A DNA stretch of 64,000 nucleotides from Flavonifractor sp. An100 (GCF_002161175.1 NZ_NFMA01000004.1:62001-126000); one strand, 5' to 3'; positions 23,603 to 32,085 are shown, numbered from the stretch's first letter. The notes: generated from the sequence alone by a model not told the origin. Program-made: numbers and translations.

Positions 23603-25066
23603 ATGATCACGTTCCTAGTCTCCCTGGTGGTCCTGCTGGTGGGTTTTGCTCTGTACAGCAAACTCATTGAAAAGGTTTTCTGTATTGACGACCGGCAGAC
23701 CCCCGCTGTGGCCCACCCCGACGGGGTAGACTACACCCCCATGAAAACCTGGCGTCTGTTCCTGGTTCAGCTGCTGAACATCGCCGGCCTCGGCCCCATC
23801 TTCGGCGCTCTGTCCGGTGCCTGCTGGGGTCCCCGCGTCTACCTCTGGATTGTTTTTGGTACCATTTTGGGCGGCGGCGTCCACGACTTTATGTCCGGTA
23901 TGATGAGTGAACGCCATGATGGCGCTTCCATCTCCGAGATCGTTGGTATGTATCTGGGCAAGTTCATGCTCCAGGTCATGCGGGTCTTCTCCGTCATTTT
24001 GCTGATTCTGGTGGGCGTCAACTTCTCCAAGAACCCCGCCGCTCTGCTGGCCTCCCTCACTCCTGAGCAGTTCAACGCCTCCTTCTGGCTGGTTGTTGTC
24101 CTGATCTACTACTTCATCGCCACCTTCCTTCCCATTGATAAGATCATCGGCAAGCTCTACCCCATCTTTGGTGCCTGCCTTATCATCATGGCCCTGGGTC
24201 TGATGGGTGTGATGCTGGTAGACAGCAACTACCGCTCTGCCATGCCTGAAATGTGGCAGTACGTCGGTGTAGATGGTATGGGCCATCCGGACGGCACCCC
24301 CATTTGGGCTCAGATGTTTGTTACGGTAGCCTGCGGCGCCATTTCCGGCTTCCACGCTACTCAGTCCCCCATGGTTGCCCGCTGCATGACCTCGGAAAAA
24401 GAGGGCCGCAAGGTGTTCTACGGCGCCATGGTCGCCGAGGGTGTGATTGCCCTGGTGTGGGCCGCTGCCGGTGTTACCTTCTACGGCAATGTGGCTGATC
24501 TGAACGAAGTGATGGTAACCGCTGGTGGTTCCGAAGCTGTCAACACCATCTGCCGGGCTATGATGGGCCCCATCGGCGGCATCCTGGCTCTGCTGGGCGT
24601 CATTGCCTGCCCCATCACCTCCGGCGACACAGCCTTCCGGTCTGCCCGTTTGACCATTGCCGACTGGTTCCACATCGACCAGTCCCACTGGAAGAACCGC
24701 CTGCTTCTCTCTGTGCCTGTTCTGGGCGTAGGCGCTCTGATTACCCAGTGGGGTGACTTCGCCACCCTGTGGAAGTACTTCTCCTGGTCCAACCAGACAC
24801 TGGCTATGATGGTTCTGTGGGCCGGTGCTGTGTATCTCCATCGCAACGGCTTCCCCCCTGTGGCCTGCTTTATGTGCGCTCTGCCCGCCACCTTCATGTC
24901 TGCGGTGTCGGTGACTTACTTCATCCAGGCTCCGGAGTGTCTGAACATGTCCACCTCCATTGCCTACCCTGTGGGCATCGTGGTCGCCATCCTCTTCCTG
25001 GCCATCTTCCTGTGGCGGGAGTGGATCGCCCGGAAAGGCGACGTAAAGACCTCTGCTGCTGCGTAA
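23603..25066 (+). CDS. cstA: CstA-family carbon starvation / peptide or pyruvate transporter
   Basis: CstA-family proteins are large multi-pass carriers linked to peptide or pyruvate uptake. The 487-residue protein shows the family core: MKTWRLFLVQLLNIAGLGPIFG, GPRVYLWIVFGTILGGGVHDF, GFHATQSPMVARCM, and SGDTAFRSARLTIADWF. About 13 hydrophobic segments are visible. It is of the shorter type, ending after the CstA core without a long C-terminal domain. AAGGAGG lies 7 nt before the ATG. It has its own promoter and a leader with a conditional terminator, and a strong bidirectional terminator follows. The true substrate cannot be read from sequence. Confidence 0.9.
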   Translation: MITFLVSLVVLLVGFALYSKLIEKVFCIDDRQTPAVAHPDGVDYTPMKTWRLFLVQLLNIAGLGPIFGALSGACWGPRVYLWIVFGTILGGGVHDFMSGMMSERHDGASISEIVGMYLGKFMLQVMRVFSVILLILVGVNFSKNPAALLASLTPEQFNASFWLVVVLIYYFIATFLPIDKIIGKLYPIFGACLIIMALGLMGVMLVDSNYRSAMPEMWQYVGVDGMGHPDGTPIWAQMFVTVACGAISGFHATQSPMVARCMTSEKEGRKVFYGAMVAEGVIALVWAAAGVTFYGNVADLNEVMVTAGGSEAVNTICRAMMGPIGGILALLGVIACPITSGDTAFRSARLTIADWFHIDQSHWKNRLLLSVPVLGVGALITQWGDFATLWKYFSWSNQTLAMMVLWAGAVYLHRNGFPPVACFMCALPATFMSAVSVTYFIQAPECLNMSTSIAYPVGIVVAILFLAIFLWREWIARKGDVKTSAAA

Positions 25067-25080
25067 TATTTCATACTTGA

Positions 25081-25119
25081 AAAAGAGAGCCGTCCAAAAG
25101 TTTGGACGGCTCTCTTTTT
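25081..25119. terminator. Bidirectional terminator between cstA and sigG
   Basis: A perfect 18-bp stem (25081-25098 with 25101-25118) has A/T runs at both bases, so it ends both convergent genes. On the minus side it overlaps the sigG stop codon. Confidence 0.93.
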
Positions 25120-25888
25120 ACATCTCTTTCCGAATTTGTCGCAACGCGGTTTTTTCCAACCGGGATACCTGGGCCTGCGAAATTCCAATTTCATTGGAGA
25201 CCTCCATCTGGGTCTTCCCCTGAAAAAATCGCATGGCCAAAATTTTACGTTCCCGCTCATTTAAATGGGATACCGCCTCTTTCAGAGCAATGTGCTCCAG
25301 CCACATTTCGTCCGTGTTCCGGCTGTCCCGCACCTGGTCCATCACACAGATGGTGTCTCCGCTGTCGGAATAAACCGGCTCATAGAGGGACACCGGCTCC
25401 AAAATAGCGTCCAGGGCAAAGACGACCTCTTCCCGCTTCAGCCCCAGCATGGACGCAATTTCCTCCACTGTAGGTTCCTTTTGATGCTGGGCCATATACG
25501 ATTCCTTAGCCTGAAGGACTCGGTAAGCGGTATCCCGCATGGCCCGAGACACCCGCATGGTACTGTTGTCTCGAAGGTAGCGGCGGATTTCCCCAATAAT
25601 CATCGGTACGCCATAGGTGGAAAATTTTACGTCCAGGTCCGTATTGAAATTATCAATGGCCTTAATTAGGCCGATGCAGCCAACTTGAAACAGGTCATCG
25701 GCGTTCTCCCCACGATTGACAAAGCGCTGTATCACAGACAGCACCAGGCGCAGATTTCCTGAAATCAGCTCCTCCCTAGCCCGTTGATCTCCCGCCTTGG
25801 CCCGACGAAGCAGCTCCTGCGTTTCCTCATTTTTTAACACCTTTAGTTTGGCGGTATTCACCCCACAGATCTCTACCTTGTGCTGCAC
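25118..25888 (-). CDS. sigG: RNA polymerase sporulation sigma factor sigma-G
   Basis: Sigma-G drives late gene expression in the forespore. The N-terminal KVEICGVNTAKLKVL is the hallmark of sigma-G. Region 2 is visible as NLRLVLSVIQRF, ADDLFQVGCIGLIKAIDNF and KFSTYGVPMIIGEIRRYLRD, and region 4 as LNERERKILAMRFF and KTQMEVSNEIGISQAQVSRLEK. The 256-residue length is normal. The start is GTG 25888 with GGGAGG 9 nt upstream; that site sits in a large inverted repeat (25895-25949) which contains a sigma-F-like promoter. The usual upstream spoIIGA-sigE pair is not here; the gene upstream is a DUF523 protein. Confidence 0.96.
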   Translation of the reverse strand: MQHKVEICGVNTAKLKVLKNEETQELLRRAKAGDQRAREELISGNLRLVLSVIQRFVNRGENADDLFQVGCIGLIKAIDNFNTDLDVKFSTYGVPMIIGEIRRYLRDNSTMRVSRAMRDTAYRVLQAKESYMAQHQKEPTVEEIASMLGLKREEVVFALDAILEPVSLYEPVYSDSGDTICVMDQVRDSRNTDEMWLEHIALKEAVSHLNERERKILAMRFFQGKTQMEVSNEIGISQAQVSRLEKTALRQIRKEM

Positions 25889-25894
25889 AAAACA

Positions 25895-25949
25895 AAACCT
25901 CCCGCCCTCGGTGATACTGTGCTTTCAGTATCTCCGGGGTGGGAGGTTT
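25895..25949 (-). promoter_or_regulatory. Hairpin that can hide the sigG ribosome site
   Basis: The arms pair over about 22 bp: 25895-25903 with 25941-25949 perfectly, then nearly continuous pairing inward to an 8-nt loop at about 25919-25926. On the minus strand the 3' arm contains the sigG GGGAGG site. RNA that enters from upstream would fold and block translation; RNA started inside the loop would lack the 5' arm. Confidence 0.7.
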
Positions 25950-25954
25950 CATAC
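25926..25954 (-). promoter_or_regulatory. Sigma-F-like forespore promoter of sigG
   Basis: On the minus strand GTATG (25954-25950) is followed after 14 nt by GGAGATACTG (25935-25926). These fit the sigma-F patterns GYAT(A/G) and GGNNANAHTR, with a spacer about 1 nt shorter than usual. The start would fall near 25919, in the loop of the hairpin. Confidence 0.6.
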
Positions 25955-26023
25955 CGCTTAAAGGGAAGCGAAATTTTTTATCGTCTGACCGCTTTCGATG
26001 GATTTTTGCCCTCGTTTTGACTG

Positions 26024-26464
26024 TTACAGTAAACCGCTGCCCTCCAGCTCCTCCTCATCCAGCACCTGAATCCCCGCCTTCCGCAGCAATCCAGCCGTAA
26101 TTCCCTGTCCGGGGATTTTCGTCCCTGTGAAGGTTCCATCATAGATCTGCCGGCTTCCGCAGGAGGGGGAACGGGCTTTCAAAACGGCCACCGTACAGCC
26201 CTGGGACACCGCCAGCTCCAAAGCAGACTGCGCCCCCTTCTGGTATTGCCCGGTGACATCCTCTCCCAGCCGGTTTACCACCCGGCCATCCGGCTGCACC
26301 TCTGCCGGCGGACGGGGCGTGGGCAGTCCACCCAGCACCTCGGGACAGGCCGGCACCAGAGTGTGCCCTGCCTGCTGTAAAGCCACTACTCCAGGCGATG
26401 GCATTCCCCTCCCATCGTACCGGCAGGGCTCCCCCAACAGACACCGGCTGACCAAAATTTTCAT
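26024..26464 (-). CDS. DUF523 family protein, TudS-like
   Basis: Members of DUF523 include the 2-thiouracil desulfurase TudS, which holds a 4Fe-4S cluster on three conserved cysteines. This 146-residue protein has the expected blocks: SRCLLGEPCRYDG at the N-terminus, PACPEVLGGLPTPRPPAE, and KARSPSCGSRQIYDGTFTG. Candidate cluster ligands are Cys8 or Cys13, the Cys of PACPE and the Cys of SPSCG. A desulfurase role for this copy is inference. It lies upstream of sigG on the same strand, 136 bp away, so its transcript could read into sigG. Confidence 0.85.
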   Translation of the reverse strand: MKILVSRCLLGEPCRYDGRGMPSPGVVALQQAGHTLVPACPEVLGGLPTPRPPAEVQPDGRVVNRLGEDVTGQYQKGAQSALELAVSQGCTVAVLKARSPSCGSRQIYDGTFTGTKIPGQGITAGLLRKAGIQVLDEEELEGSGLL

Positions 26465-26485
26465 TCCTTCCGCCTCCCCCTTGAT

Positions 26486-26518
26486 AGAAAAACGCCCGGC
26501 TGAATATGCCGGGCGTTT
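26486..26518 (-). terminator. Intrinsic terminator of ireB
   Basis: An 11-bp stem (26490-26500 with 26508-26518) and 7-nt loop are followed on the minus strand by TTTTT. It lies about 19 bp past the ireB stop and just upstream of the DUF523 gene. Confidence 0.88.
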
Positions 26519-26536
26519 GTTTTGTAGTTTTCAGCC

Positions 26537-26788
26537 TCAGTGGGTCAAATAATACTTCACCAGAGTCTGTAACAGCTCATCCCGGTCCACCTTGCGGATC
26601 AGAGCCCGGGCATTGTTGTGGTTGGTGATATAGGTGGGGTCCTCGGACAGGATATACCCCACGATCTGGTTGATGGGGTTATAGCCCTTCTCCTGCAGCG
26701 CCTGATAGACAGTGGACAAAATCGTCTTAATCTCCAGGTCCCGCTGGTCTCCTAGACTGAATTTCCGGGTAAAGTCCATCTCTCCCAT
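26537..26788 (-). CDS. ireB: IreB family (UPF0297) regulatory phosphoprotein
   Basis: IreB of enterococci is phosphorylated on threonine by the PASTA kinase IreK and tunes cephalosporin tolerance; related proteins are widespread in Firmicutes. The 83-residue protein shows the family core [20 protein letters not shown] followed by [20 protein letters not shown]. Thr5 region residues (DFTRKF) may be phospho-acceptors. I start at ATG 26788 with AGGAGG 8 nt upstream; a GTG nine bases earlier is part of that site. Its common partners ruvX and a DUF1292 gene are not next to it here. Confidence 0.92.
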   Translation of the reverse strand: MGEMDFTRKFSLGDQRDLEIKTILSTVYQALQEKGYNPINQIVGYILSEDPTYITNHNNARALIRKVDRDELLQTLVKYYLTH

Positions 26789-26831
26789 CGGGATCACCTC
26801 CTATTTCTCTCAACTAGGTTTAGTTTACTCC

Positions 26832-26853
26832 AAAAGCCCTTTTCTGTAAAGGG
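26832..26853 (-). terminator. Possible weak terminator after the ftsK gene
   Basis: A 6-bp stem CCCTTT/AAAGGG (26837-26842 with 26848-26853) with tail CTTTTGG on the minus strand lies about 45 bp past the stop. It may let some transcription into ireB, for which no separate promoter was found. Confidence 0.45.
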
Positions 26854-26894
26854 TCTGGGGGGAATTTTAATGAAAATGAAATATTTCCTTGGGG

Positions 26895-29618
26895 TTACAG
26901 CGTATCTTCCTCCGTCCGGTCCAGAGCATCCTCCACATCAAAGGGCGGGAGGTCCTCTTGGACCGCTGTCCCATCGGACTGGGGAGCGGTTGTGACACCG
27001 TTTCGATATTTCATCTCCTGCCACTGTTCCTTTGTAATCAGCAGCTGACGGGGCTTGGAGCCCTCAAAGGGGCCTACAATTCCCTTTTCCTCCAGCTGGT
27101 CCACCAGACGGGCAGCCCGGGCATACCCCAGCTTCAGACGACGCTGGAGCATGGACACAGAGGCCTGACCCGTCTCCACTACCACTTCGGCAGCCGCATC
27201 GATGAGCTCGTCGAACTCCCCATCTCCGTCCTCCGGAGCGGGGCCGCCCACGCCCTTGCCGCTCTTCTCCTTCTCCGCGGCGTGCTGCTCGATCTCCTGC
27301 ATGACCGCATCGTCATACTGGGCCGAACCGCTCTTTTTCACGAAGTCCACCACCGATGCCACTTCCTGGTCGGTGATGAGACAGCCCTGAACCCGGGTAG
27401 GTTTCCCGGCCCCCAGGGGGAAGTAAAGCATATCGCCCCGTCCCACCAGCTTCTCTGCCCCGGTGATGTCCAAAATAATCCGGGATTCCAAACTGGAGGC
27501 CACCGCAAAGGCAATACGGCTGGGGATATTGGCCTTCATCAGGCCGGTAATGACGTCGGCCGAGGGACGCTGGGTGGCGATGATCAAATGCATCCCGCTG
27601 GCACGGCCCATCTGGGCCACCCGGCAAATGGACTCCTCCACCTCTTTTGCAGCCACCAGCATCAGGTCAGCCAACTCGTCGATAATGACCACCACCTGGG
27701 GCATCTTTTCCATCCCCTCGGTCTTGGCGGCCAATGCATTATAGGAGGCTAGGTCCCGGACCCCCACCTCAGAAAAGGCCCGGTAGCGCTTCATCATCTC
27801 CGTCACCGCCCACTGTAGGGCTCCGGCCGCTTTCTTGGGGTCAGTGACCACAGGAATGAGCAGATGGGGGATTCCGTTATAGATTCCCAGCTCCACCATC
27901 TTGGGGTCCACCATAATAAGGCGCACCTCTTCCGGGGTCGCTTTATAGAGCAGGGAGATGATCAGGGAGTTGGTACACACCGATTTACCGGAACCGGTGG
28001 TACCCGCAATGAGCAGGTGGGGCATCTTGGCGATGTTGCCCACAATGGGATTGCCTCCGATATCTTTCCCCACAGCGAAGGACACTTTGGAGGCGCTATC
28101 CGTAAAGGCCTTGGAACCGATCACCGAGTGGATATTCACCGGGGAGACCAGCTTGTTGGGCACCTCAATTCCCACCATGGAAATCTGGTCCGGAATGGGC
28201 GCAATCCGAACTCCGGTGGCTCCCAGAGCCAGCGCAATGTCGTCGGCCAAGTTGGTCAGCTTATTTAACCGCACCCCCTGATCCAGCTCCAGCTCGTACC
28301 GGGTCACCGAGGGACCCCGGGTGACGTTGGTGATATTGGCGTCGATGCCAAAGGAGTGGATGGTGTCTGCCAGGCGCTGCCGGTTTGCGTTGAGCTCCGC
28401 CAAGGCCTCTCCTCCGATGTCTCCGGGGCCCTCCTTCAGCAGGGACAGGGGCGGGTACTGGTAATCGCTGCTCCCCTGCTCCAAGCTGCCCTGGATATCC
28501 TGGGCCACCTGGGCCGCCTCCTGCTCCACCTCCTGGCGTTTGACCTTTCCGCTGCTCTCCGGCTGAGAGGCAACAGGAGTAGGCGCCGGAGCGGCCGGTT
28601 GCACTGGCTGAGCCGGCTGCTCCGCAGGCTTGTCCACCGGCTGTTCCGGAGGAGCCACCGAGACGGGAGGCACAACGGGAATGGGCTTGGGCGCTACAAT
28701 AGGCTCGCTGACAAAGGTCTCTTCCTTCCCTTCCTCCAGTTCCGGCTGGGCCAGGGGCTGCTGCTTTTTCCCGGTAAGCAGTTGGTCCGGAGAGGGCACC
28801 CGCGGCTTGCGGTCAAAGAAGCTGCGCTTCCGCTCCGGTACCGGGGCAGGCTCCGGCCTTTGCACCGGCCCATCGTCCACCGGGATGTCAATGTCTACAC
28901 GGCGAACATGCTCCGTCTCCACCGGTTGGCTCACGGCTGCCCGTTCCTCCCGGCCTGCACGGCGGCGGGGCCTCTCCGGCTCCGCTTCCGGCTCGTACTC
29001 GTAACGGGGACGGTTAAAGATCCAATCCGCCACATCCAACAGTGTCCGGTTACAGGCAGCCAGACCCATGAGGATTCCGGCCATCGCAAAAAGGATGGTA
29101 CAGCCCAAGCTGGTAAACAGGGACACACAGCCCTGGGCCAGTACCCCGCCCACAGCCCCACCAGACTTGAGTGCTTCTCCACTGCTCCACAGAGATTTCA
29201 GTAGTCCAGCATCCCAAGCCATGGGTTCTACCATCAGCCCATGGACTAGGCAGGAAAAGACCAGGGGCAGCAGCAGCGCACAGGTCAGGCGCAGGCGCAC
29301 CGGACGCCCCCGATGGAAGGCCAAGATATAGGCGCCCCAAAGCAGAGCGGGGGGCATCAGCCAGAATCCATACCCCAGCAGTCCTTTGATCAGGCCGCAG
29401 AAAAAGTCAATGAAGATTGCCTCCATATGGAAATACCCGAAGGCAGAAAACACAGCCAGCAGCAAACAGACCGCCGCCCCTGCTTCCCGGCGAAAGGGCC
29501 GGGGCGCCGGGGCGGTGTTCTTTCGGCTGGCCGTACGCTTGCCGCTGGAGCCAGAGGAGGGACGCCGTCCTCCAGAGGAGGAACGGCTGCCCGATGATTT
29601 TGATTGGGTCCTTGCCAT
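26895..29618 (-). CDS. ftsK: FtsK/SpoIIIE family DNA translocase
   Basis: These ATPases pump DNA across the division or sporulation septum. The 907 residues contain a Ser/Arg-rich basic tail (1-45), four hydrophobic helices (about 48-205), a Pro/Gln-rich linker (about 215-365), and the motor: TRGPSVTRYELELDQGVRLNKL, Walker A AGTTGSGKSVCTNS, Walker B VVVIIDELADLM, and QRPSADVITGLMKANIPSRIAFAV. The C-terminal gamma winged helix (about residues 800-875, with SMLQRRLKLGYARAARLVDQLE) should read polar DNA sequences. The neighbours uppP and tepA lie upstream; tepA next to spoIIIE is also seen in bacilli. Whether this copy serves sporulation, division, or both cannot be told. Confidence 0.95.
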   Translation of the reverse strand: MARTQSKSSGSRSSSGGRRPSSGSSGKRTASRKNTAPAPRPFRREAGAAVCLLLAVFSAFGYFHMEAIFIDFFCGLIKGLLGYGFWLMPPALLWGAYILAFHRGRPVRLRLTCALLLPLVFSCLVHGLMVEPMAWDAGLLKSLWSSGEALKSGGAVGGVLAQGCVSLFTSLGCTILFAMAGILMGLAACNRTLLDVADWIFNRPRYEYEPEAEPERPRRRAGREERAAVSQPVETEHVRRVDIDIPVDDGPVQRPEPAPVPERKRSFFDRKPRVPSPDQLLTGKKQQPLAQPELEEGKEETFVSEPIVAPKPIPVVPPVSVAPPEQPVDKPAEQPAQPVQPAAPAPTPVASQPESSGKVKRQEVEQEAAQVAQDIQGSLEQGSSDYQYPPLSLLKEGPGDIGGEALAELNANRQRLADTIHSFGIDANITNVTRGPSVTRYELELDQGVRLNKLTNLADDIALALGATGVRIAPIPDQISMVGIEVPNKLVSPVNIHSVIGSKAFTDSASKVSFAVGKDIGGNPIVGNIAKMPHLLIAGTTGSGKSVCTNSLIISLLYKATPEEVRLIMVDPKMVELGIYNGIPHLLIPVVTDPKKAAGALQWAVTEMMKRYRAFSEVGVRDLASYNALAAKTEGMEKMPQVVVIIDELADLMLVAAKEVEESICRVAQMGRASGMHLIIATQRPSADVITGLMKANIPSRIAFAVASSLESRIILDITGAEKLVGRGDMLYFPLGAGKPTRVQGCLITDQEVASVVDFVKKSGSAQYDDAVMQEIEQHAAEKEKSGKGVGGPAPEDGDGEFDELIDAAAEVVVETGQASVSMLQRRLKLGYARAARLVDQLEEKGIVGPFEGSKPRQLLITKEQWQEMKYRNGVTTAPQSDGTAVQEDLPPFDVEDALDRTEEDTL

Positions 29619-29649
29619 GACTCTCTCGTTCCTTTCCAGTTTGCCCCGA

Positions 29650-30510
29650 TTACACGGCCGGAGCGGCCACGAAGGTTGCCTTCAGCAAAATCAGGACCAG
29701 GGAGATCAATCCGGCGGCCCAGCAATAATAGGCAAAGGCTCCGAATTTTCCCTTATCCGCCAGAAGATTCACCAGGCGGATGGCAAAATAGCCCACCACT
29801 CCGGCGATGACCATACCCAGCAGATACTTGGGCAGCACGCCCTCCGGCAGGCCGCCCTCAGCGCCCAGCACATCCTTTACCTCCAGGATGGTGGCGCCCA
29901 GCACGGCAGGCAGGGACATAAGGAAGGAGTACCGAACGGCAAACTTCCGGTCAAAGCCAACCGCCACTCCGGCAGAAATGGTGCAGCCGGACCGGGACAG
30001 GCCGGGAATGGTGGCACAGCCCTGGGCCAAGCCCACCAACAACACGTCTTTTACCGTGGCACTGCGGGCATTTTTCCGCCCGCCCGACATCCGGTCAGAG
30101 AAAAACAGGATGCAGCCGGTGACCAGCAGAGCACAGCTGACAAACACCGGATTGCTCCCCAGGGCCTCCACGTAGTCCTTCACCAGCAGGACCACAAACA
30201 GGGGCAGTGTACCCACAATGATCAAAAACACAAGGCGACGGGCCTCCGGGGGATGCCCCCGAGAGGGATTCCGGGAAAACACAGCGGCGATCCCGCGGAA
30301 AAACTCCACAATCATCTCCAACACATCCTGGATGTAATACACACAAACCGCCATCAGCGTGGCAAAGTGGAGCAGGATATTAAATAGGTTATCCGGCTCC
30401 TCCATGCCAAAAAAGTGCTGCAACAGCGTCAGGTGCCCAGAACTGGAGATGGGCAGAAATTCAGCTACGCCCTGGACAAAGCCAAGAACAGCCGACATGA
30501 GATAGGACAC
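29650..30510 (-). CDS. uppP: Undecaprenyl-diphosphate phosphatase (BacA type)
   Basis: UppP recycles the lipid carrier by removing a phosphate from undecaprenyl diphosphate, outside the membrane; it also gives bacitracin tolerance. The two signature repeats are present: GVAEFLPISSSGHLTL at residues 14-29 and GLSRSGCTISAGVAVGFDR in the second half, with the catalytic Glu, Ser and Arg visible. About eight hydrophobic helices make up the 286 residues. The start is GTG 30510 with GGAGGT 8 nt upstream; an ATG four codons later is possible. Confidence 0.96.
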   Translation of the reverse strand: MSYLMSAVLGFVQGVAEFLPISSSGHLTLLQHFFGMEEPDNLFNILLHFATLMAVCVYYIQDVLEMIVEFFRGIAAVFSRNPSRGHPPEARRLVFLIIVGTLPLFVVLLVKDYVEALGSNPVFVSCALLVTGCILFFSDRMSGGRKNARSATVKDVLLVGLAQGCATIPGLSRSGCTISAGVAVGFDRKFAVRYSFLMSLPAVLGATILEVKDVLGAEGGLPEGVLPKYLLGMVIAGVVGYFAIRLVNLLADKGKFGAFAYYCWAAGLISLVLILLKATFVAAPAV

Positions 30511-30555
30511 GATATGTACCTCCTACGGCGCTATGCCAATAAAATCACAAATACT

Positions 30556-30584
30556 ATATTAGCACAATGGGCCGTATAATTCCA
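30556..30584 (-). promoter_or_regulatory. Possible promoter of uppP
   Basis: On the minus strand TGGAAT (30584-30579) is followed after 17 nt by TAATAT (30561-30556), with an extended -10 (TGC before it). The -35 match is weak. Confidence 0.4.
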
Positions 30585-30608
30585 GTCTTTTTCACCCGGT
30601 TTCGGAAA

Positions 30609-30647
30609 GAGCTCCGGGGAGGAGATCATGCTCCCTCCCCGGAACTC
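30609..30647 (-). terminator. Hairpin overlapping the tepA 3' end, probable terminator
   Basis: A 14-bp stem with one mismatch (30609-30622 with 30634-30647) includes the tepA stop codon. The minus-strand tail is CTTTCC, a short T-run, so termination may be incomplete. Confidence 0.5.
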
Positions 30648-31333
30648 TCCCGGCGCTCCCGCACCAATCGGTGCAGACATTCCAACGCGTCGGACAGGCC
30701 ACCAATGTGGTCAATGAGTCCCAGCTCCACCGCCTCTTCCCCATAGATCACACTTCCCACATCCGCGGCCAGCTCTCCAGTTTGTAGCATTAGCTTTGTA
30801 AAGGCTTCTCGCTTTATATTGCTGTTGGCCGTAACAAATTGAATAATCCTCTCTTGGATACGTTCAAAATAATAGAAGGTTTGAGGCACCCCTATTACCA
30901 GACCATTCAGCCGCACCGGATGGATGGTCATCGCTCCCGAAGGAGCAATGAAAGACTCTTTTGCAGCCACCGCCAGCGGCACCCCAATAGAGTGGCTTCC
31001 CCCCAGCACCAGGGACACGGTTGGCTTAGACATAGAGGCGATTAACTCAGCGATGGCCAGTCCCGCCTCCACATCTCCCCCGCCGTTGTTGAGCAGCACC
31101 AGCAATCCATCGATGTCCTCGCTCTCTTCCACCATGGCTAACAGAGGGAGCACATGTTCATATTTGGTGCTCTTACTGGTGGGAGGCAGCAGCTGGTGGC
31201 CCTCGATCTGCCCCACAATGGTGAGCACATAGATGCTCCCCTTCTCTGTGCGGATGAGCGATGACCCTAAATCTACCAACGCCTGGGTGTCCGGTGCCTG
31301 GGGCTGTTCCTGTCCGCGTTCTTCTTCGCTCAT
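30626..31333 (-). CDS. tepA: ClpP-fold serine protease, TepA family
   Basis: TepA (translocation-enhancing protein) is a cytoplasmic ClpP-like peptidase linked to protein export in bacilli. The 235-residue protein has the ClpP/crotonase fold: IDGLLVLLNNGGGDVEAGLAI forming the oxyanion loop, GGSHSIGVPLA with the likely nucleophile Ser, and MTIHPVRLNG with the likely His. The N-terminal 25 residues are acidic and probably flexible. AAAGGAGGGG precedes the ATG. The order tepA-uppP-ftsK on one strand recalls the tepA-spoIIIE neighbourhood in bacilli, which supports the call over a generic ClpP. Confidence 0.88.
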   Translation of the reverse strand: MSEEERGQEQPQAPDTQALVDLGSSLIRTEKGSIYVLTIVGQIEGHQLLPPTSKSTKYEHVLPLLAMVEESEDIDGLLVLLNNGGGDVEAGLAIAELIASMSKPTVSLVLGGSHSIGVPLAVAAKESFIAPSGAMTIHPVRLNGLVIGVPQTFYYFERIQERIIQFVTANSNIKREAFTKLMLQTGELAADVGSVIYGEEAVELGLIDHIGGLSDALECLHRLVRERRESSGEGA

Positions 31334-31427
31334 AAAACCCCTCCTTTAAACTACCCCCTTAGTCTACCTCTTGGGAGGCATTTTTACTCCAAACCGCCCT
31401 AAAATTATCCATTCTACTTTTCGTAGG

Positions 31428-31456
31428 TTGCCTTTTTCCCCATTGTCCTCTATGAT
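31428..31456 (+). promoter_or_regulatory. Promoter of the XRE membrane regulator
   Basis: TTGCCT (31428-31433) and TATGAT (31451-31456) are 17 nt apart, and the ATG lies about 32 nt past the expected start. Confidence 0.6.
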
Positions 31457-31494
31457 GTCACATAGAATCCCACACCCAAGGAAAGAGGAGACAT

Positions 31495-32073
31495 ATGGAT
31501 AACCAAAAATTCGGGGCCTTTGTGGCCCAGCTGCGCAAGGAACAAAATCTGACTCAAAAGGAGCTGGCTGACCGTCTGAATGTGACGGACAAGGCGGTCT
31601 CAAAATGGGAGACGGGAAAGGGCTTTCCTGACGTCAAACTGCTGGAGCCCCTGGCCCAGCTGCTGGGCGTCTCTCTGGTGGAGCTGATTCAGGGAGAACG
31701 CAGCCAGGCGGAAAGCCTGACGATGGACGAGGCTGGGAAGGTGGTTTCTCAGGCCATGGACCAGTCCCAAAAGCATACGGCCCGGCGGTATCTGCACCTG
31801 CTGCGATGGTTGCTTATCGTCATTTGTGTGTATTTGGCCTATGAACCGGTCATCCTCTTGGGCTGCCTCATCTACCTCCAGGCCCTCCAGCTCACTGCAC
31901 CTCTGGCCTCTACCTACGGGATCATTGGCGGAGCGGACGGCCCCACAGCTATTCTGGTCGCCTCCTCCTTCCCATTCCCCACCTGGTTCTGGCCCCTGGT
32001 CCAGTCTGCGGGCGCCATTGTTTGTCTGGTGCTGGCCATCCGGGTGTGGCGCTTGGAGCGAAAATTGAAGTAA
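31495..32073 (+). CDS. XRE helix-turn-helix regulator with membrane C-terminus and a GIIGGADGPTAI motif
   Basis: Residues 6-66 are a clear XRE/Cro-type DNA-binding domain (LTQKELADRLNVTDKAVSKWE). After a short linker, residues about 101-130 and 164-183 are hydrophobic, so the protein should be held in the membrane. Between them lies GIIGGADGPTAI (142-153), which closely resembles a conserved block of the beta subunit of sodium-pumping decarboxylases, where it is part of the ion path. The rest of that subunit is absent. The protein is 192 residues and has its own promoter. Its targets are unknown; autoregulation would be usual. A membrane-signal role is inference. Confidence 0.85.
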   Translation: MDNQKFGAFVAQLRKEQNLTQKELADRLNVTDKAVSKWETGKGFPDVKLLEPLAQLLGVSLVELIQGERSQAESLTMDEAGKVVSQAMDQSQKHTARRYLHLLRWLLIVICVYLAYEPVILLGCLIYLQALQLTAPLASTYGIIGGADGPTAILVASSFPFPTWFWPLVQSAGAIVCLVLAIRVWRLERKLK

Positions 32074-32085
32074 TCTTTATCAAAA

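Noticed and set aside
23376-23606. 76-codon plus-strand frame between the ZIP gene and cstA, as a leader peptide
   Set aside because: It starts before the cstA promoter and runs through the terminator; no ribosome site and no codon run that would fit attenuation.
23615-24841. 408-codon minus-strand frame opposite cstA
   Set aside because: His/Gly/Gln-rich shadow; the CstA frame is unambiguous.
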